From the NCBI GenBank assembly GCA_018820855.1, contig JAHJNL010000022.1, positions 62,001 to 126,000 of the forward strand: a DNA stretch of 64,000 bases. Reading direction: 5' to 3'. This stretch comes from Pseudomonadota bacterium. Lineage in GTDB: Bacteria; Desulfobacterota; Desulfobulbia; Desulfobulbales; Desulfocapsaceae. The notes below the pieces were generated by a model that saw only the letters and a list, made by a program, of their open reading frames with translations, made no database searches and had not been told where the DNA came from. The translations under genes and the position numbers were made by a program. Position 1 is the first letter of the stretch; each line of letters starts with the position of its first letter. Positions 43,381-52,283 of the stretch are shown one piece after another.

Positions 43381-45762
43381 CTACATCCCGGGCATCCCCG
43401 GTTTCTCCTCCTTTTTATCGTTTGCCTTTTCCTCGTCCGCACTGACTGCAGCCATGGCTGCAGCACCCACCGCCTCCAACACCTGTTTTCGCTGCTCATG
43501 TTCTGCATCCGCCTGTCCCGCTCCGGCCTCTTTGGACCGATTCAAAATCTCCGGCGGTATCTCGACAATCACCTTCTTGTGGGCATAATGGATACCCTTG
43601 GCCGCCAATGCCTCAGTAATAAGGCGATAAGCCTCGCGCTGAATCACAAATTGCCCACCCGGACGGGCTGTAAATTTTGCTCGAATGGTCATGACCGAAT
43701 TAGTGATCCCTCTTACTCCCTGCGATTTTAAGGGAAGGATAAAATCTTTGCCGTATTCCTCGTCCTCGAGCATGGCCTGACCAACCTTCTTGATAATCTT
43801 ACGCACCTGATCAATATCCGTGTCATAGGGAAAATCGAGGTTAAATTTGACCACAATCCCGCCGCGCATATAGTTAGTTATGGCCCCAAGCTCACTATGG
43901 GGAACAATCTGCAACATACCACGATGATGACGCAACATAACATTTCTCAAGGTAATCGATTCCACCATCCCGGAGACACTACCGGAGGTCAAATATTCTC
44001 CGACCCGAAAAGCATCATCCATGAGATAGAAAAAGCCGGAGAAGATATCACTGACCATTTTCTGCGCCCCAAAACCGATGGCAAGACCGATCACACCGGC
44101 ACCGGCAAGCAAGGGACCGATATCCACACCCATGGAAGAAAAAACAATGAGTGTCACCATCACAAGCAGAATCGATCCAATAAATTTACGAGCCATGGGA
44201 AGAAGAGTATAGGAACGTCCATATGCGGTAGCACTTCCCCACTCATCATCTTCACCACTGCTCTCATCTGTTTCCGGCAGACTTTCCTTGATCTTTCGTT
44301 CGATATAGTTGGAAATAAACTTCCAGAAAAAAAGGGCAAAGGTTAACACAATGAGAATATCAAATACTGCGCCGGCAAGCCGCGAGACAAAAGGAATCTG
44401 GATCCCCCAGAGAGAAGCCAACCAGATTGAGATAGCAAGAAAAAGTCCTAGACGAACCACTCTCCCTACTTTTTGAGTCAAAAGCTGTTCCCTGGCCCTC
44501 TCCTCACGCACTTTTTCATCCAGCCCTTCATCCTCCTCCACAGAATCCGCACGAGAAAAACCCAACGTTCGCATACCATTGCCGACCACCCACTGAGCCA
44601 GCTTGTCCATAACCATAAAAATAGGGACAATAAAAAATGAATAAAGGAAGGCGCCATTCCCCTGTTTCGTGGGATCCGTAATATCCCTCAGAAGAAAACC
44701 CCAAAGAACAAAGAGATAAAGAAGGGCAAGGATATGCCATACAGAAGCAAACCGAGCCTGAGTCCAACTCTGTCCGTTGTCACTATCCGAGGAGCGTAGC
44801 AAGTAAGCTGCGACCTTTTTTCTGCTGAGAAGCACTCCAATTGCCGTCATCAGGAGCAAGCCCGTGGCACTCATCAATAGCAGGCAAAAGATGCTGTCCC
44901 GGCTTACCTGCATTTTCGTCAGGAAAACCACCGACATCAGGGTAAAAACAATGTAGGTAGCAACTCCAAGCATTATTCTGTGCAGGGTCTGAGCGGCCCT
45001 ATCAGAGAGGGGCAGCAGTCGAAAAGTCTTAATTCGCGGCGAACAAAAAAGCAGAGAAAATAAGGAAATTGATCGAACAAGGGCCAGTCCAATTAGACAG
45101 GAGAAAAAAAGAAGCCGGAGCTGGTCATCAGCATTTCCCAGAATCAGGAAAAACGCAACAAAGCCGGAGCAGAAAAAAATAACAAGACCAATTACTCTGG
45201 GCAAGATATTTGCTATTGCTGACCAGAATTTAGCAAGGCCTGCCTGATCGGGTAAGAAGGTGAGATCTGCTTGAAATTGTTTTGGACAAAAGAATCTGCG
45301 AGAAACCAACTCAACACCATAGCTGACAAGTAGAATGGCCAAAAGAACACCTTCCCCAAGCCATCCTCCAGTGCCAAAAATCGGTATCAGGACTTTCTTG
45401 AGTTCCGGAACTACCTGAGGAATATGCCTCCAAAGACTGAGCAGTCTCGCAACTGCCCCATCGGTTTCAGAATCCACAACACCCAAAAAACTACCAAGAA
45501 AGGCCACCGGCCCATGTCCTGTTGGCGCAGACAATTCTGCAATTTTCGCCTCTTTCTTCAATTCTTCTATAAAAAGCTGACGTACCTGTTCATCAGAGAG
45601 GCCCGCCAGCAGGGCATCCACATTTGATGCCGTGACAGGTTCAGTTAGCGCCACCTTCTTTTCCGAAGCAGAAAAGGAAAAATCCGTCCATCCCACCTGT
45701 ACGGCCAACACCAGTATGACCACCAGAATCAAACGATCAAACAACCGGCCATGCACTCTCAT
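43381..45762 (-). CDS. MscS-family mechanosensitive channel (large, MscK-like)
   Basis: A 793-residue channel. A signal peptide (LFDRLILVVILVLAVQVGWT) is followed by a periplasmic helical part, about nine further membrane helices and the C-terminal MscS core: pore helix LLAGAGVIGLAIGFGAQKMV, then SDIFSGFFYLMDDAFRVGEY, GMVESITLRNVMLRHHRGML and IVPHSELGAITNYMRG. These open under membrane tension to release solutes after osmotic downshock. The start at ATG 45760-45762 has GGGGGAG upstream; the longer frame to 45825 has no signal peptide. The tail is rich in Glu/Lys with GMPGM at the end. Single-gene unit. Confidence 0.92.
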   Translation of the reverse strand: MRVHGRLFDRLILVVILVLAVQVGWTDFSFSASEKKVALTEPVTASNVDALLAGLSDEQVRQLFIEELKKEAKIAELSAPTGHGPVAFLGSFLGVVDSETDGAVARLLSLWRHIPQVVPELKKVLIPIFGTGGWLGEGVLLAILLVSYGVELVSRRFFCPKQFQADLTFLPDQAGLAKFWSAIANILPRVIGLVIFFCSGFVAFFLILGNADDQLRLLFFSCLIGLALVRSISLFSLLFCSPRIKTFRLLPLSDRAAQTLHRIMLGVATYIVFTLMSVVFLTKMQVSRDSIFCLLLMSATGLLLMTAIGVLLSRKKVAAYLLRSSDSDNGQSWTQARFASVWHILALLYLFVLWGFLLRDITDPTKQGNGAFLYSFFIVPIFMVMDKLAQWVVGNGMRTLGFSRADSVEEDEGLDEKVREERAREQLLTQKVGRVVRLGLFLAISIWLASLWGIQIPFVSRLAGAVFDILIVLTFALFFWKFISNYIERKIKESLPETDESSGEDDEWGSATAYGRSYTLLPMARKFIGSILLVMVTLIVFSSMGVDIGPLLAGAGVIGLAIGFGAQKMVSDIFSGFFYLMDDAFRVGEYLTSGSVSGMVESITLRNVMLRHHRGMLQIVPHSELGAITNYMRGGIVVKFNLDFPYDTDIDQVRKIIKKVGQAMLEDEEYGKDFILPLKSQGVRGITNSVMTIRAKFTARPGGQFVIQREAYRLITEALAAKGIHYAHKKVIVEIPPEILNRSKEAGAGQADAEHEQRKQVLEAVGAAAMAAVSADEEKANDKKEEKPGMPGM

Positions 45763-45850
45763 TACTCCCCCCCAGTTCCAGAAACCATATCCTGCTCCGC
45801 TTCCATCTCTCTTTTTTCCTTGCACATGAAAAAAGTTATTTCCTGTACAC

Positions 45851-45870
45851 GATACGATACGATACGATAC
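45851..45870. repeat. Four tandem copies of the pentamer GATAC
   Basis: (GATAC)4 followed directly by AATTC, so that TACAAT at 45868-45873 resembles a -10 box for the plus-strand kinase gene; TGTACA at 45844-45849 would be its -35 with an 18-bp spacer. The repeat fills that spacer. Confidence 0.7.
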
Positions 45871-45983
45871 AATTCATAGAGAGGCAAGCAGGAACTCCAG
45901 CCATTCCTTCTCTCTTGCATTAACAAGACGTTGTGTTATCAAGGAAAACACCTCCCGCTACTTCAGAAGGCAGCAGCGACTCT

Positions 45984-47612
45984 ATGACCTCTCAGCACCT
46001 CGTCTCCATTCTTCTTGTTCTTGCCGGTGCCGCCTTCATGTTCGTCTCCATAGCTCACGCCCGGAAGATAGCACCGAGCCTGCCCGGTATCTTCCAAAAA
46101 CGGTGGCGCACCCTCACTGTTTTTATGATTTTCTTTTTCTGCGGCTATCTTTTTTTTGTCGCTATCCAGGTCAGTCACCTTCCTATACCTGTCGAACTGG
46201 TCACAGGTATAGTTTTCCTTGGAGGAGCTGTTTTTGTTTTCCTTACCATTCTCCTGAGTCGACAGACAGTAATCAGCCTGCTGGAAAAGGATCGACTTCT
46301 GCAAGAGGCAAACAGGCATCTGGAAAAACGAGTGCAGGAGAGAACCAGGGCACTGGAAACAGAATCACAGGCCAAAAAAGAGACCGCGAAAAAACTAGAT
46401 CTCCTCAATACTGAATTGTCCCACATCCTTGACACGACCACCACCGGAATCCGGGTAATCGACACCGAATTCAATGTACTCCGGGTCAACAAGAGCTTTT
46501 GCACAATGATCGGAAAAAGTGAGGAAGAGCTGATCGGACACCACTGTTACAAAAATTTTTCTGACCCATCCTGCAAGGCTGGCTGCGGCCTGCAATACAT
46601 TCGAGATGGCAAGGATAAACATGAGTTCCTCACAGAAAAGGTACTGATGGACGGAAGGACAATGCACTTCCACATCACAGCAGTTCCCTTTCGCGACAGT
46701 CACGGGACACTCCTTGGAGTGGTCGAAGATTTCCAAGATATAACCGAGCTTGTCCAGGAGCAGAAGGCCAGGGAACAGATGCAGGTCAAGCTCCTGCACA
46801 CCTCAAAACTTGAGTCCGTGGGACAGCTGTCTGCCGGAATTGCTCACGAAATCAACACACCTATCCAGTTCATCGGCACAAATATCGATTTCATACGGGA
46901 CAGTTTTAAAGATATTTCGCATATTGTCAGTCAGGTCAAACGGCTTCTGGACTTGCCGGACCCAGAAGGGATCTCGCAGCAACAGCTGGAATCCCTTGCA
47001 ACGGCCCTGGAGAAAGCAGATTGGGACTATCTCTGCCAGGAAATCCCCATAGCCCTGGAGCAGACAAGCGAAGGTATCATCCGGGTGAGTTCTATTGTCC
47101 TGGCCATGAAAGAATTTTCACATCCTGGCAGCAAAGAAAAAGTTCTGGCCGACCTGAACTCCATTTTAAAAAATACATTGACCATCTCTCACAACGAATG
47201 GAAATATGTGGCCGACCTGAAGACAGATCTGGATGACAACCTCCCGAAGGTCCCTTGCATGATTGCAGAACTGGGACAGGTCTTTCTCAATATCCTGATG
47301 AATGCCGGCCATGCCATTGCTGAAAAACAAAAAGAAAGCCTGGATAACAGTAAAGGTCTCATTACCGTCTCCACAAGACAGGCGGATGGCTTTGCCGAAA
47401 TACGTTTTGACGACACAGGCTCCGGAATTCCTGCAGATGTTATCCCAAAAATATTCGACCCCTTCTTCACCACCAAGGAAGTGGGACAGGGGAGCGGCCA
47501 AGGCCTGGCCATCAGCTATGATGTGATCAGTAAACATGGCGGTACCATTACCGCTGACTCAACACCTGGATCTGGGACCTCCTTCATCCTCCGCCTTCCC
47601 CTGTCTTTGTAA
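45984..47612 (+). CDS. PAS-domain sensor histidine kinase
   Basis: A 542-residue membrane kinase. Three membrane helices (about 5-27, 44-65 and 73-95: HLVSILLVLAGAAFMFVSIA; LTVFMIFFFCGYLFFVAIQV) are followed by a coiled coil, a PAS domain (about 140-265) with a cysteine cluster NFSDPSCKAGCGLQYI, HisKA (VGQLSAGIAHEINTPIQFIG with the phospho-His) and HATPase (FLNILMNAGHAI; FDDTGSGIPADVIPKIFDPF; GQGSGQGLAISYDVI). No receiver domain or adjacent regulator. I start at ATG 45984; a GTG at 45933 is also in frame and neither has a good ribosome site. A (GATAC)4 repeat lies in its likely promoter. Confidence 0.88.
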   Translation: MTSQHLVSILLVLAGAAFMFVSIAHARKIAPSLPGIFQKRWRTLTVFMIFFFCGYLFFVAIQVSHLPIPVELVTGIVFLGGAVFVFLTILLSRQTVISLLEKDRLLQEANRHLEKRVQERTRALETESQAKKETAKKLDLLNTELSHILDTTTTGIRVIDTEFNVLRVNKSFCTMIGKSEEELIGHHCYKNFSDPSCKAGCGLQYIRDGKDKHEFLTEKVLMDGRTMHFHITAVPFRDSHGTLLGVVEDFQDITELVQEQKAREQMQVKLLHTSKLESVGQLSAGIAHEINTPIQFIGTNIDFIRDSFKDISHIVSQVKRLLDLPDPEGISQQQLESLATALEKADWDYLCQEIPIALEQTSEGIIRVSSIVLAMKEFSHPGSKEKVLADLNSILKNTLTISHNEWKYVADLKTDLDDNLPKVPCMIAELGQVFLNILMNAGHAIAEKQKESLDNSKGLITVSTRQADGFAEIRFDDTGSGIPADVIPKIFDPFFTTKEVGQGSGQGLAISYDVISKHGGTITADSTPGSGTSFILRLPLSL

Positions 47613-47616
47613 AAAA

Positions 47617-47655
47617 ATAACATCAATAAGAACAGACTGTTCTTATTGATGTTAT
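47617..47655. repeat. Perfect 18-bp inverted repeat after the PAS kinase gene
   Basis: ATAACATCAATAAGAACA (47617-47634), loop GAC, and its exact complement (47638-47655). Seven A precede it, so it resembles a terminator for minus-strand transcripts, but no minus-strand gene is present; on the plus side there is no T tract. It begins only 4 bp after the kinase stop. Confidence 0.85.
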
Positions 47656-47753
47656 CATACCCATCTGTTCATTTACCACGATACATCAAACTCCCAATCG
47701 CTTTTAAATTCCTCTTTTCTGAATGGTTTTTTTTTGCAAAAGGCGGAAAAATT

Positions 47754-47781
47754 TTGTTTCCCGCAACTTATACGATACAAT
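47754..47781 (+). promoter_or_regulatory. Possible promoter for nifM
   Basis: TTGTTT (47754-47759), 16 bp, TACAAT (47776-47781): a good -10 with a weak -35. The CGATACAAT sequence also occurs before the upstream kinase gene. Low-to-moderate support. Confidence 0.35.
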
Positions 47782-47833
47782 AAAATAGAATGAGGATGCA
47801 GATTGTTGCCAGAATTCCACCATTGTGACGTTT

Positions 47834-48694
47834 ATGTTGCCGGAAAAAAAACAAAAAAGGATCGATCCGACACTCTCTTTTCACCTCATGAAGTTCGCCA
47901 TTCTGGATTACCAGAAAAGCTCAAGCGAGCTTACCGAGAACGAATATCGTCGCACCTACCAGCTGGCCTGTGAAGAAATGCTCCTCCACCAGCTCATCCT
48001 CTCTTCCGAAGAAGCCTGTTGCGTGGTTGTTCCCGACCCCGTCCTGCAGCGGGCGCTACTGACAATTATTTCCGAATATCCTGATGAAATGGATTTTCGC
48101 ACCTCACTCCAGGAAAACGGCCTCCGTTTTACAGAGTATCTCACGGCCCTGTGCAATGACCTCAGGGTAGAAGCAGTGCTTACGCAAGTGGCATCCACGG
48201 TACAGTCTGTTGACCCTTTTGAAATACTTCACTACTTTCGCAGTCATCAAGAGAGTTTTATGCACCCGGAACAGCGCAGTGCTGATCATATCCTGATTTT
48301 TTCCGACCCCTCCTCGGAGACCCTGACCAATCAAGCCATGGAGCAGGCCACTGCCATCCGCCGTAGTCTTTGCCGGAATCCCGAAGTCTTCAGCTCTGTA
48401 GCCAAACGCTATTCCCGCTGCAGCAGTGGAACAAACGGCGGCGATCTCGGCACAATCAAGGCAGGAGAACTGTGCGAGGAACTGGACAGGGTCCTTTTCA
48501 CCCTGAATGCCGGAGAAATCAGTCCTGTCATCGAAAGCTCTGCTGGATTTCATCTCCTTTATTGCCGAAAAATCCACCACGCAAAGCGTATGAGCTTTTC
48601 TGAGGCATCCTCTCGAATATTTTCCATTCTCCTCAAGAAAAAACAACTGGCTGCCTGCCGAGCCTGGTTGCAAGCCCTTGTACAACCTATATAA
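47834..48694 (+). CDS. nifM: NifM-like parvulin peptidyl-prolyl isomerase
   Basis: A 286-residue cytosolic protein. The N-terminal half has the NifM pattern: QLILSSEEACCVVVPDPVLQ, IISEYPDEMDFRTSLQENGL and LCNDLRVEAVLTQVAS. The C-terminal half is a parvulin domain: SADHILIFSDPS, VFSSVAKRYSRCSSGTNGGD, LGTIKAGELCEELDRVLFTL and ESSAGFHLLYCRKI. NifM assists folding of the nitrogenase Fe protein NifH. No other nif gene is in the window. It is followed 12 bp later by a FapA/DUF342 gene, so it may instead serve other clients. GTG 47825 in frame is the alternative start; neither start has a clear ribosome site. Confidence 0.8.
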   Translation: MLPEKKQKRIDPTLSFHLMKFAILDYQKSSSELTENEYRRTYQLACEEMLLHQLILSSEEACCVVVPDPVLQRALLTIISEYPDEMDFRTSLQENGLRFTEYLTALCNDLRVEAVLTQVASTVQSVDPFEILHYFRSHQESFMHPEQRSADHILIFSDPSSETLTNQAMEQATAIRRSLCRNPEVFSSVAKRYSRCSSGTNGGDLGTIKAGELCEELDRVLFTLNAGEISPVIESSAGFHLLYCRKIHHAKRMSFSEASSRIFSILLKKKQLAACRAWLQALVQPI

Positions 48695-48706
48695 AATGAG
48701 CAATTC

Positions 48707-50377
48707 GTGACAGATTCCCGCCCCATTTTCAACCCTCAGTGCCTTTTCCCGGACATCCTGTTCCGCACCGAGATCATCACCAAGGAGGAAAAGGAAAGCC
48801 CTTCTTTTGAAACAGTCGAACTGGTACGAAAGAATTCTCCTCTGGTTCGCCTGATAGAGGCAAAGAAAGAGTACTCTCCCCCAACACCCATCAGCCTCCT
48901 GGCCGCAACGCATACAGTGCTCTCGGAAAACAAAGACAGTCTCCTGGCCGATGTTGACGGTTATCCCTTCCTCTCCAGACAAAAAGTGGCGGACGGAGAA
49001 ACACTCTCAGTGTCAGTGATTCCTCTTGTCTCCATTGCAGATGACAAGATGGAGGCAAACATTACCCTCTATCCATCTGTCGTCGGGTGCAATGAACTGA
49101 CCGGGGAGCAACTTTTTGAAATCCTGAAAGATAATCAGATACAATTCGGTCTTGATTTGGCACAACTCAAAGGACTCATCCAGCAATGCAATCAGGAACA
49201 GGCAATTCTCTCTGCCAAGACCGTGGCCAGGGGATTCCTGCCTCTGCCCGGCAAAGACAGCTTCCTCCGCTTTGACATTGAAGTTGGGCCGCTTCCCGGG
49301 AAAATCCTGGGAAACGGAAAAATTGATTTCCGTGAGCGTAAGATGTTCGTTGGTGTCAAAAAAGGGCAGCTTATTGCCACGCGAATTCCGGCCACTGCCG
49401 GTACTCCTGGAATCAATGTCCTGGGAAAAGAGGTCCCTCAGCAGAAGGGAAAGGACATTGCCGTTATTGTCTCTGATGATGCCGAATACGATGAAGAGAG
49501 TGGTGAAATCCGCGCCCTGCGCTCCGGCATTCTCTCCATGGTCAATGAAAACAGTATTAAGGTCTGCGCCAAACAGATCATATCCGGCGATATTGACTTC
49601 AGTACCGGCAATATTGAATCAAAAGATGCTGTGGAAATCAGCGGTTCTCTGCTCCCCGGTTTCGAGGTCCGTACTCATGGAGACCTGCTGATTGGTGGCA
49701 GCGTCAGATCCGCCTTTATCCATTGCCGAGGCAATCTTGTCATCAAAGAAGGGATTATCGGCGACCACGGAGAGATCCGAGTCCGGGGAGATGCCGATTT
49801 TAATTTCATCGAGCAGGGACGCATTAAGAGCGGAGGCCGGGTGATTATCCGCAAACAGTCTTATTACTCCAGGATCATGGCCGGCGGAGACATACACTGT
49901 CAGGAAAACAGTCAAGTCATGTCAGGCCTGCTGCTGAGCGGCGGCAGTATCAGCCTGGGTTCGGTTGGATCAGCCAATGCGCCTCCAGCCATTATCGCCG
50001 CAGGGATTGAGCCAGAGCGTTATCTTTATTCCATGGAAATACGTTCCCGGCTACGGAAGGCTGAGGAGGAACTCCACCTTTGGCTGCAGCGCAATGGACA
50101 GCAGGCAAAAGCCTCCCGCCGCCAGTCTCTGGAAGAATCTATCCACAGCCTGAAACAGGACCTTCATGACATCAGCCTGATCCCTGGACTCAGCTCAGCC
50201 ACCCCCGAAGAAACCTTGTACTATCTCCGAGGCATCAGTATCATTGTTCATGAAACTATCTTTTCCGGTACAAAGCTGCAGATCGGCAACATCAGCAGAA
50301 CCACAGAACGGGATTTCAAAGGTCTCCGCTTCCTTCCCGACACGACCGGAAGCACCATCACTGCAATCGATTTATAA
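48707..50377 (+). CDS. FapA family protein (DUF342)
   Basis: A 556-residue cytoplasmic protein of the FapA/DUF342 family. After about 170 variable residues, the core begins with VARGFLPLPGKDSFLRFDIE and continues through KIDFRERKMFVGVKKGQLIA, TAGTPGINVLGKEVPQQKGK, then a right-handed beta-helix of short repeats (SGDIDFSTGNIESKDAVEIS; GSVRSAFIHCRGNLVIKEGI; DADFNFIEQGRIKSGGRVII). A C-terminal coiled coil (about 445-495) follows. Function is not known; some members affect flagella or polar localisation. It follows nifM by 12 bp and precedes a CBS-ACT gene by 13 bp. The start is a GTG with a weak GAG site. Confidence 0.85.
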   Translation: MTDSRPIFNPQCLFPDILFRTEIITKEEKESPSFETVELVRKNSPLVRLIEAKKEYSPPTPISLLAATHTVLSENKDSLLADVDGYPFLSRQKVADGETLSVSVIPLVSIADDKMEANITLYPSVVGCNELTGEQLFEILKDNQIQFGLDLAQLKGLIQQCNQEQAILSAKTVARGFLPLPGKDSFLRFDIEVGPLPGKILGNGKIDFRERKMFVGVKKGQLIATRIPATAGTPGINVLGKEVPQQKGKDIAVIVSDDAEYDEESGEIRALRSGILSMVNENSIKVCAKQIISGDIDFSTGNIESKDAVEISGSLLPGFEVRTHGDLLIGGSVRSAFIHCRGNLVIKEGIIGDHGEIRVRGDADFNFIEQGRIKSGGRVIIRKQSYYSRIMAGGDIHCQENSQVMSGLLLSGGSISLGSVGSANAPPAIIAAGIEPERYLYSMEIRSRLRKAEEELHLWLQRNGQQAKASRRQSLEESIHSLKQDLHDISLIPGLSSATPEETLYYLRGISIIVHETIFSGTKLQIGNISRTTERDFKGLRFLPDTTGSTITAIDL

Positions 50378-50390
50378 GAAAGGAATAAGG

Positions 50391-51044
50391 ATGTTTGTCA
50401 AACTCTGGATGCAGCAGGATTTCATTAGCGTGGACCAGGATAGCTCTCTTGCCGAGGCAGGTGCAATCCTTGATGAACACCATTTTCGCCACCTGCCAGT
50501 GGTGAACGCAGACGAGCTGGTGGGGATTATCACCCAAACGGATATCCAAAAGGCCCTTCCTTCAGCGATTGATTCTTCCCTGAACTCACAGGACAGGATA
50601 CTGGCGTCCCAGGCAAAGGTTTCCTCGTTTATGACAACCACTCCTGTTACTGCCAACCCCATGGATCCCCTGGAAGATATAGCCATTCTCATGCGGAAGT
50701 TCAAGATAGGGGCTGTTCCCGTGATTGAAGATAAAAAAATTGTGGGAATTATCACCGAGTCGGATATTTTCAAGGCCTTTATCGAGATATTAGGTGCTGG
50801 TGAAGAAGGGGCACGGGTTGAAGTACAGGTAGGCCGGGACAGGTCTGCCATCTATACTGTCATCGAGATCTGCAATCAATTCGATATAGAGCTAACAGCC
50901 ATCACTGTCTATAGAAATTTCAGCCCGGATCAGCAGCTCCTCACTCTCCGGGTCAGCGGAGAAAAACTGGAACAGATGGTGGACGCTCTCTGGAAAGCGG
51001 GAGCAAAGGTTAACCGGATTATAATGGATCCTGATGACGAATGA
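50391..51044 (+). CDS. CBS-pair and ACT-like regulatory protein (AcuB-type)
   Basis: A 217-residue cytosolic protein. Two CBS motifs (about 1-60 and 75-130: FISVDQDSSLAEAGAILDEH, ELVGIITQTDIQKAL; VTANPMDPLEDIAILMRKFK, KIVGIITESDIFKAF) should bind an adenine nucleotide. The last ~75 residues (ARVEVQVGRDRSAIYTVIEI; LTLRVSGEKLEQMVDALWKA) look like an ACT domain. This combination is that of AcuB-like proteins, probably energy or amino-acid sensors. A strong GAAAGGAATAAGG site precedes the ATG. It is last in the nifM-FapA-CBS run and nearly touches the convergent iron-sulfur gene. Confidence 0.88.
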   Translation: MFVKLWMQQDFISVDQDSSLAEAGAILDEHHFRHLPVVNADELVGIITQTDIQKALPSAIDSSLNSQDRILASQAKVSSFMTTTPVTANPMDPLEDIAILMRKFKIGAVPVIEDKKIVGIITESDIFKAFIEILGAGEEGARVEVQVGRDRSAIYTVIEICNQFDIELTAITVYRNFSPDQQLLTLRVSGEKLEQMVDALWKAGAKVNRIIMDPDDE

Positions 51045-51051
51045 GTTCCCG

Positions 51052-52185
51052 TCACGACACCGCTTTTTTTCCGGACAACTCCTGCCTGGAACCGCTGACG
51101 CCTCCCTGCAGCTCCTGTTGCAAACGTTTTTTCAAACGGTATCTGTTCCAGTAGGTGACAGGGGCCTTACTCACCTTTGCCTTTCTCTGTTGTGCTAACG
51201 GGCTCAAAAGAAGATCGAGAATATGAGCGGTGGGCACCTTGCGGCCGAGAAAATGGGTACAACCGGCACAGTAACTGACAATCTGATCCGCACCCGCCTC
51301 TTCCACCCGTTTACCAGTCCAGATCTTGGCAAAATCTGGTCGAAGAAAACCTGCTGCCCCCCCTTCTCCACAACAGAATGAACTGCTGCGGGTGTGCCTC
51401 ATCTCCCTTGTTTCCATCCCAAGCTGCCGCAAAAGTTCCCGGACACTATCCTGTACATTCCCGGAAAAACGAACTCCGCAAGGATCGTGGACAGTCACCT
51501 GCCTGGGCACCTGCCTGGAAACTCTCTCCGATTCGGCAAGTTTTTCATAGACCGTCTGCACCTGCAGTCCGTCCCCGTACTCCCGGAAAATACGATAACA
51601 GTTAGGACAGGCGACCAGCACTCTCTGCACCGAGTGCTTACGGAGGATAGTGACCAACGCTCCGAACATTTTTCCAAAATGAGTTACATCGCCAAGGTCA
51701 TGAGAAGGTTTTGTGCAGCAGTCGAGAACCAGACCGATGCCCGGAATCAACTCCTGCAGTACCTGAAAGAGACGGGTAAAGGTTTGCGGACGACTTCCCG
51801 GCAAAGCGCAGCCCGGGAAAAAAATCGTGTTGCAATTATCAGGTAGATAAAACCAGGAAAAGAGAGAAGAGCTCCCCCGTTTTTCATAGGCACGGATATT
51901 CCTGTGCTGGCGGAAGTCCCCTTCTCCTTTGGCTGTAAGCTCTCTGCGCATGGTAAGAAACATGGCTGACGGATCCAGCTCCTTTGGACATACTCCGCGG
52001 CAGAGACCGCAGAGACTGCACTCAAAAGGAAAACGGACTCCTCTTTCTCCGGACAGCCACTGGACGGCAAGGTCTTTTGGGGAACCGTATTCCTGAAGAA
52101 AGGCACACTCCTGGACACAGATCCCGCAATTCACACAATCCTGAGCAATTTCTGCAATCGGAAAAAGAGTGTTGTCTTTACTCAT
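51052..52185 (-). CDS. CCG-domain iron-sulfur protein (HdrD/GlpC-like)
   Basis: A 377-residue cytoplasmic or membrane-associated electron carrier. The N-terminus has two [4Fe-4S] ligand sets, CVNCGICVQEC and CSLCGLCRGVCP. The rest has two cysteine-rich CCG-type domains: FFPGCALPGS, LDCCTKPSHDLGD, VACPNCYRIF; then VHDPCGVRFSG, SFCCGEGGAAGF and SYCAGCTHFL. This is the build of heterodisulfide reductase subunit D and lactate/glycerol-3-phosphate dehydrogenase partners, which move electrons between thiol/disulfide centres and quinone or ferredoxin. It follows yedF by 98 bp on the same strand. Neither the ATG at 52185 nor the upstream TTG has a clear ribosome site. No flavin partner gene is adjacent. 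Confidence 0.88.
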   Translation of the reverse strand: MSKDNTLFPIAEIAQDCVNCGICVQECAFLQEYGSPKDLAVQWLSGERGVRFPFECSLCGLCRGVCPKELDPSAMFLTMRRELTAKGEGDFRQHRNIRAYEKRGSSSLFSWFYLPDNCNTIFFPGCALPGSRPQTFTRLFQVLQELIPGIGLVLDCCTKPSHDLGDVTHFGKMFGALVTILRKHSVQRVLVACPNCYRIFREYGDGLQVQTVYEKLAESERVSRQVPRQVTVHDPCGVRFSGNVQDSVRELLRQLGMETREMRHTRSSSFCCGEGGAAGFLRPDFAKIWTGKRVEEAGADQIVSYCAGCTHFLGRKVPTAHILDLLLSPLAQQRKAKVSKAPVTYWNRYRLKKRLQQELQGGVSGSRQELSGKKAVS

Positions 52186-52283
52186 GGGGGAAGATATCAG
52201 AGATCTCAAGAAGACAACTCATGAGAAGACTGAGCCGACAATAAAAACCACATGCTCACCCTTACCTTGTATGCTGGCCCAAC

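Noticed and set aside
47725-47738. Possible sigma54 (-24/-12) promoter before nifM
   Set aside because: GG and GC elements are present in a T-rich stretch but the distance between them is one base short of the strict sigma54 spacing.
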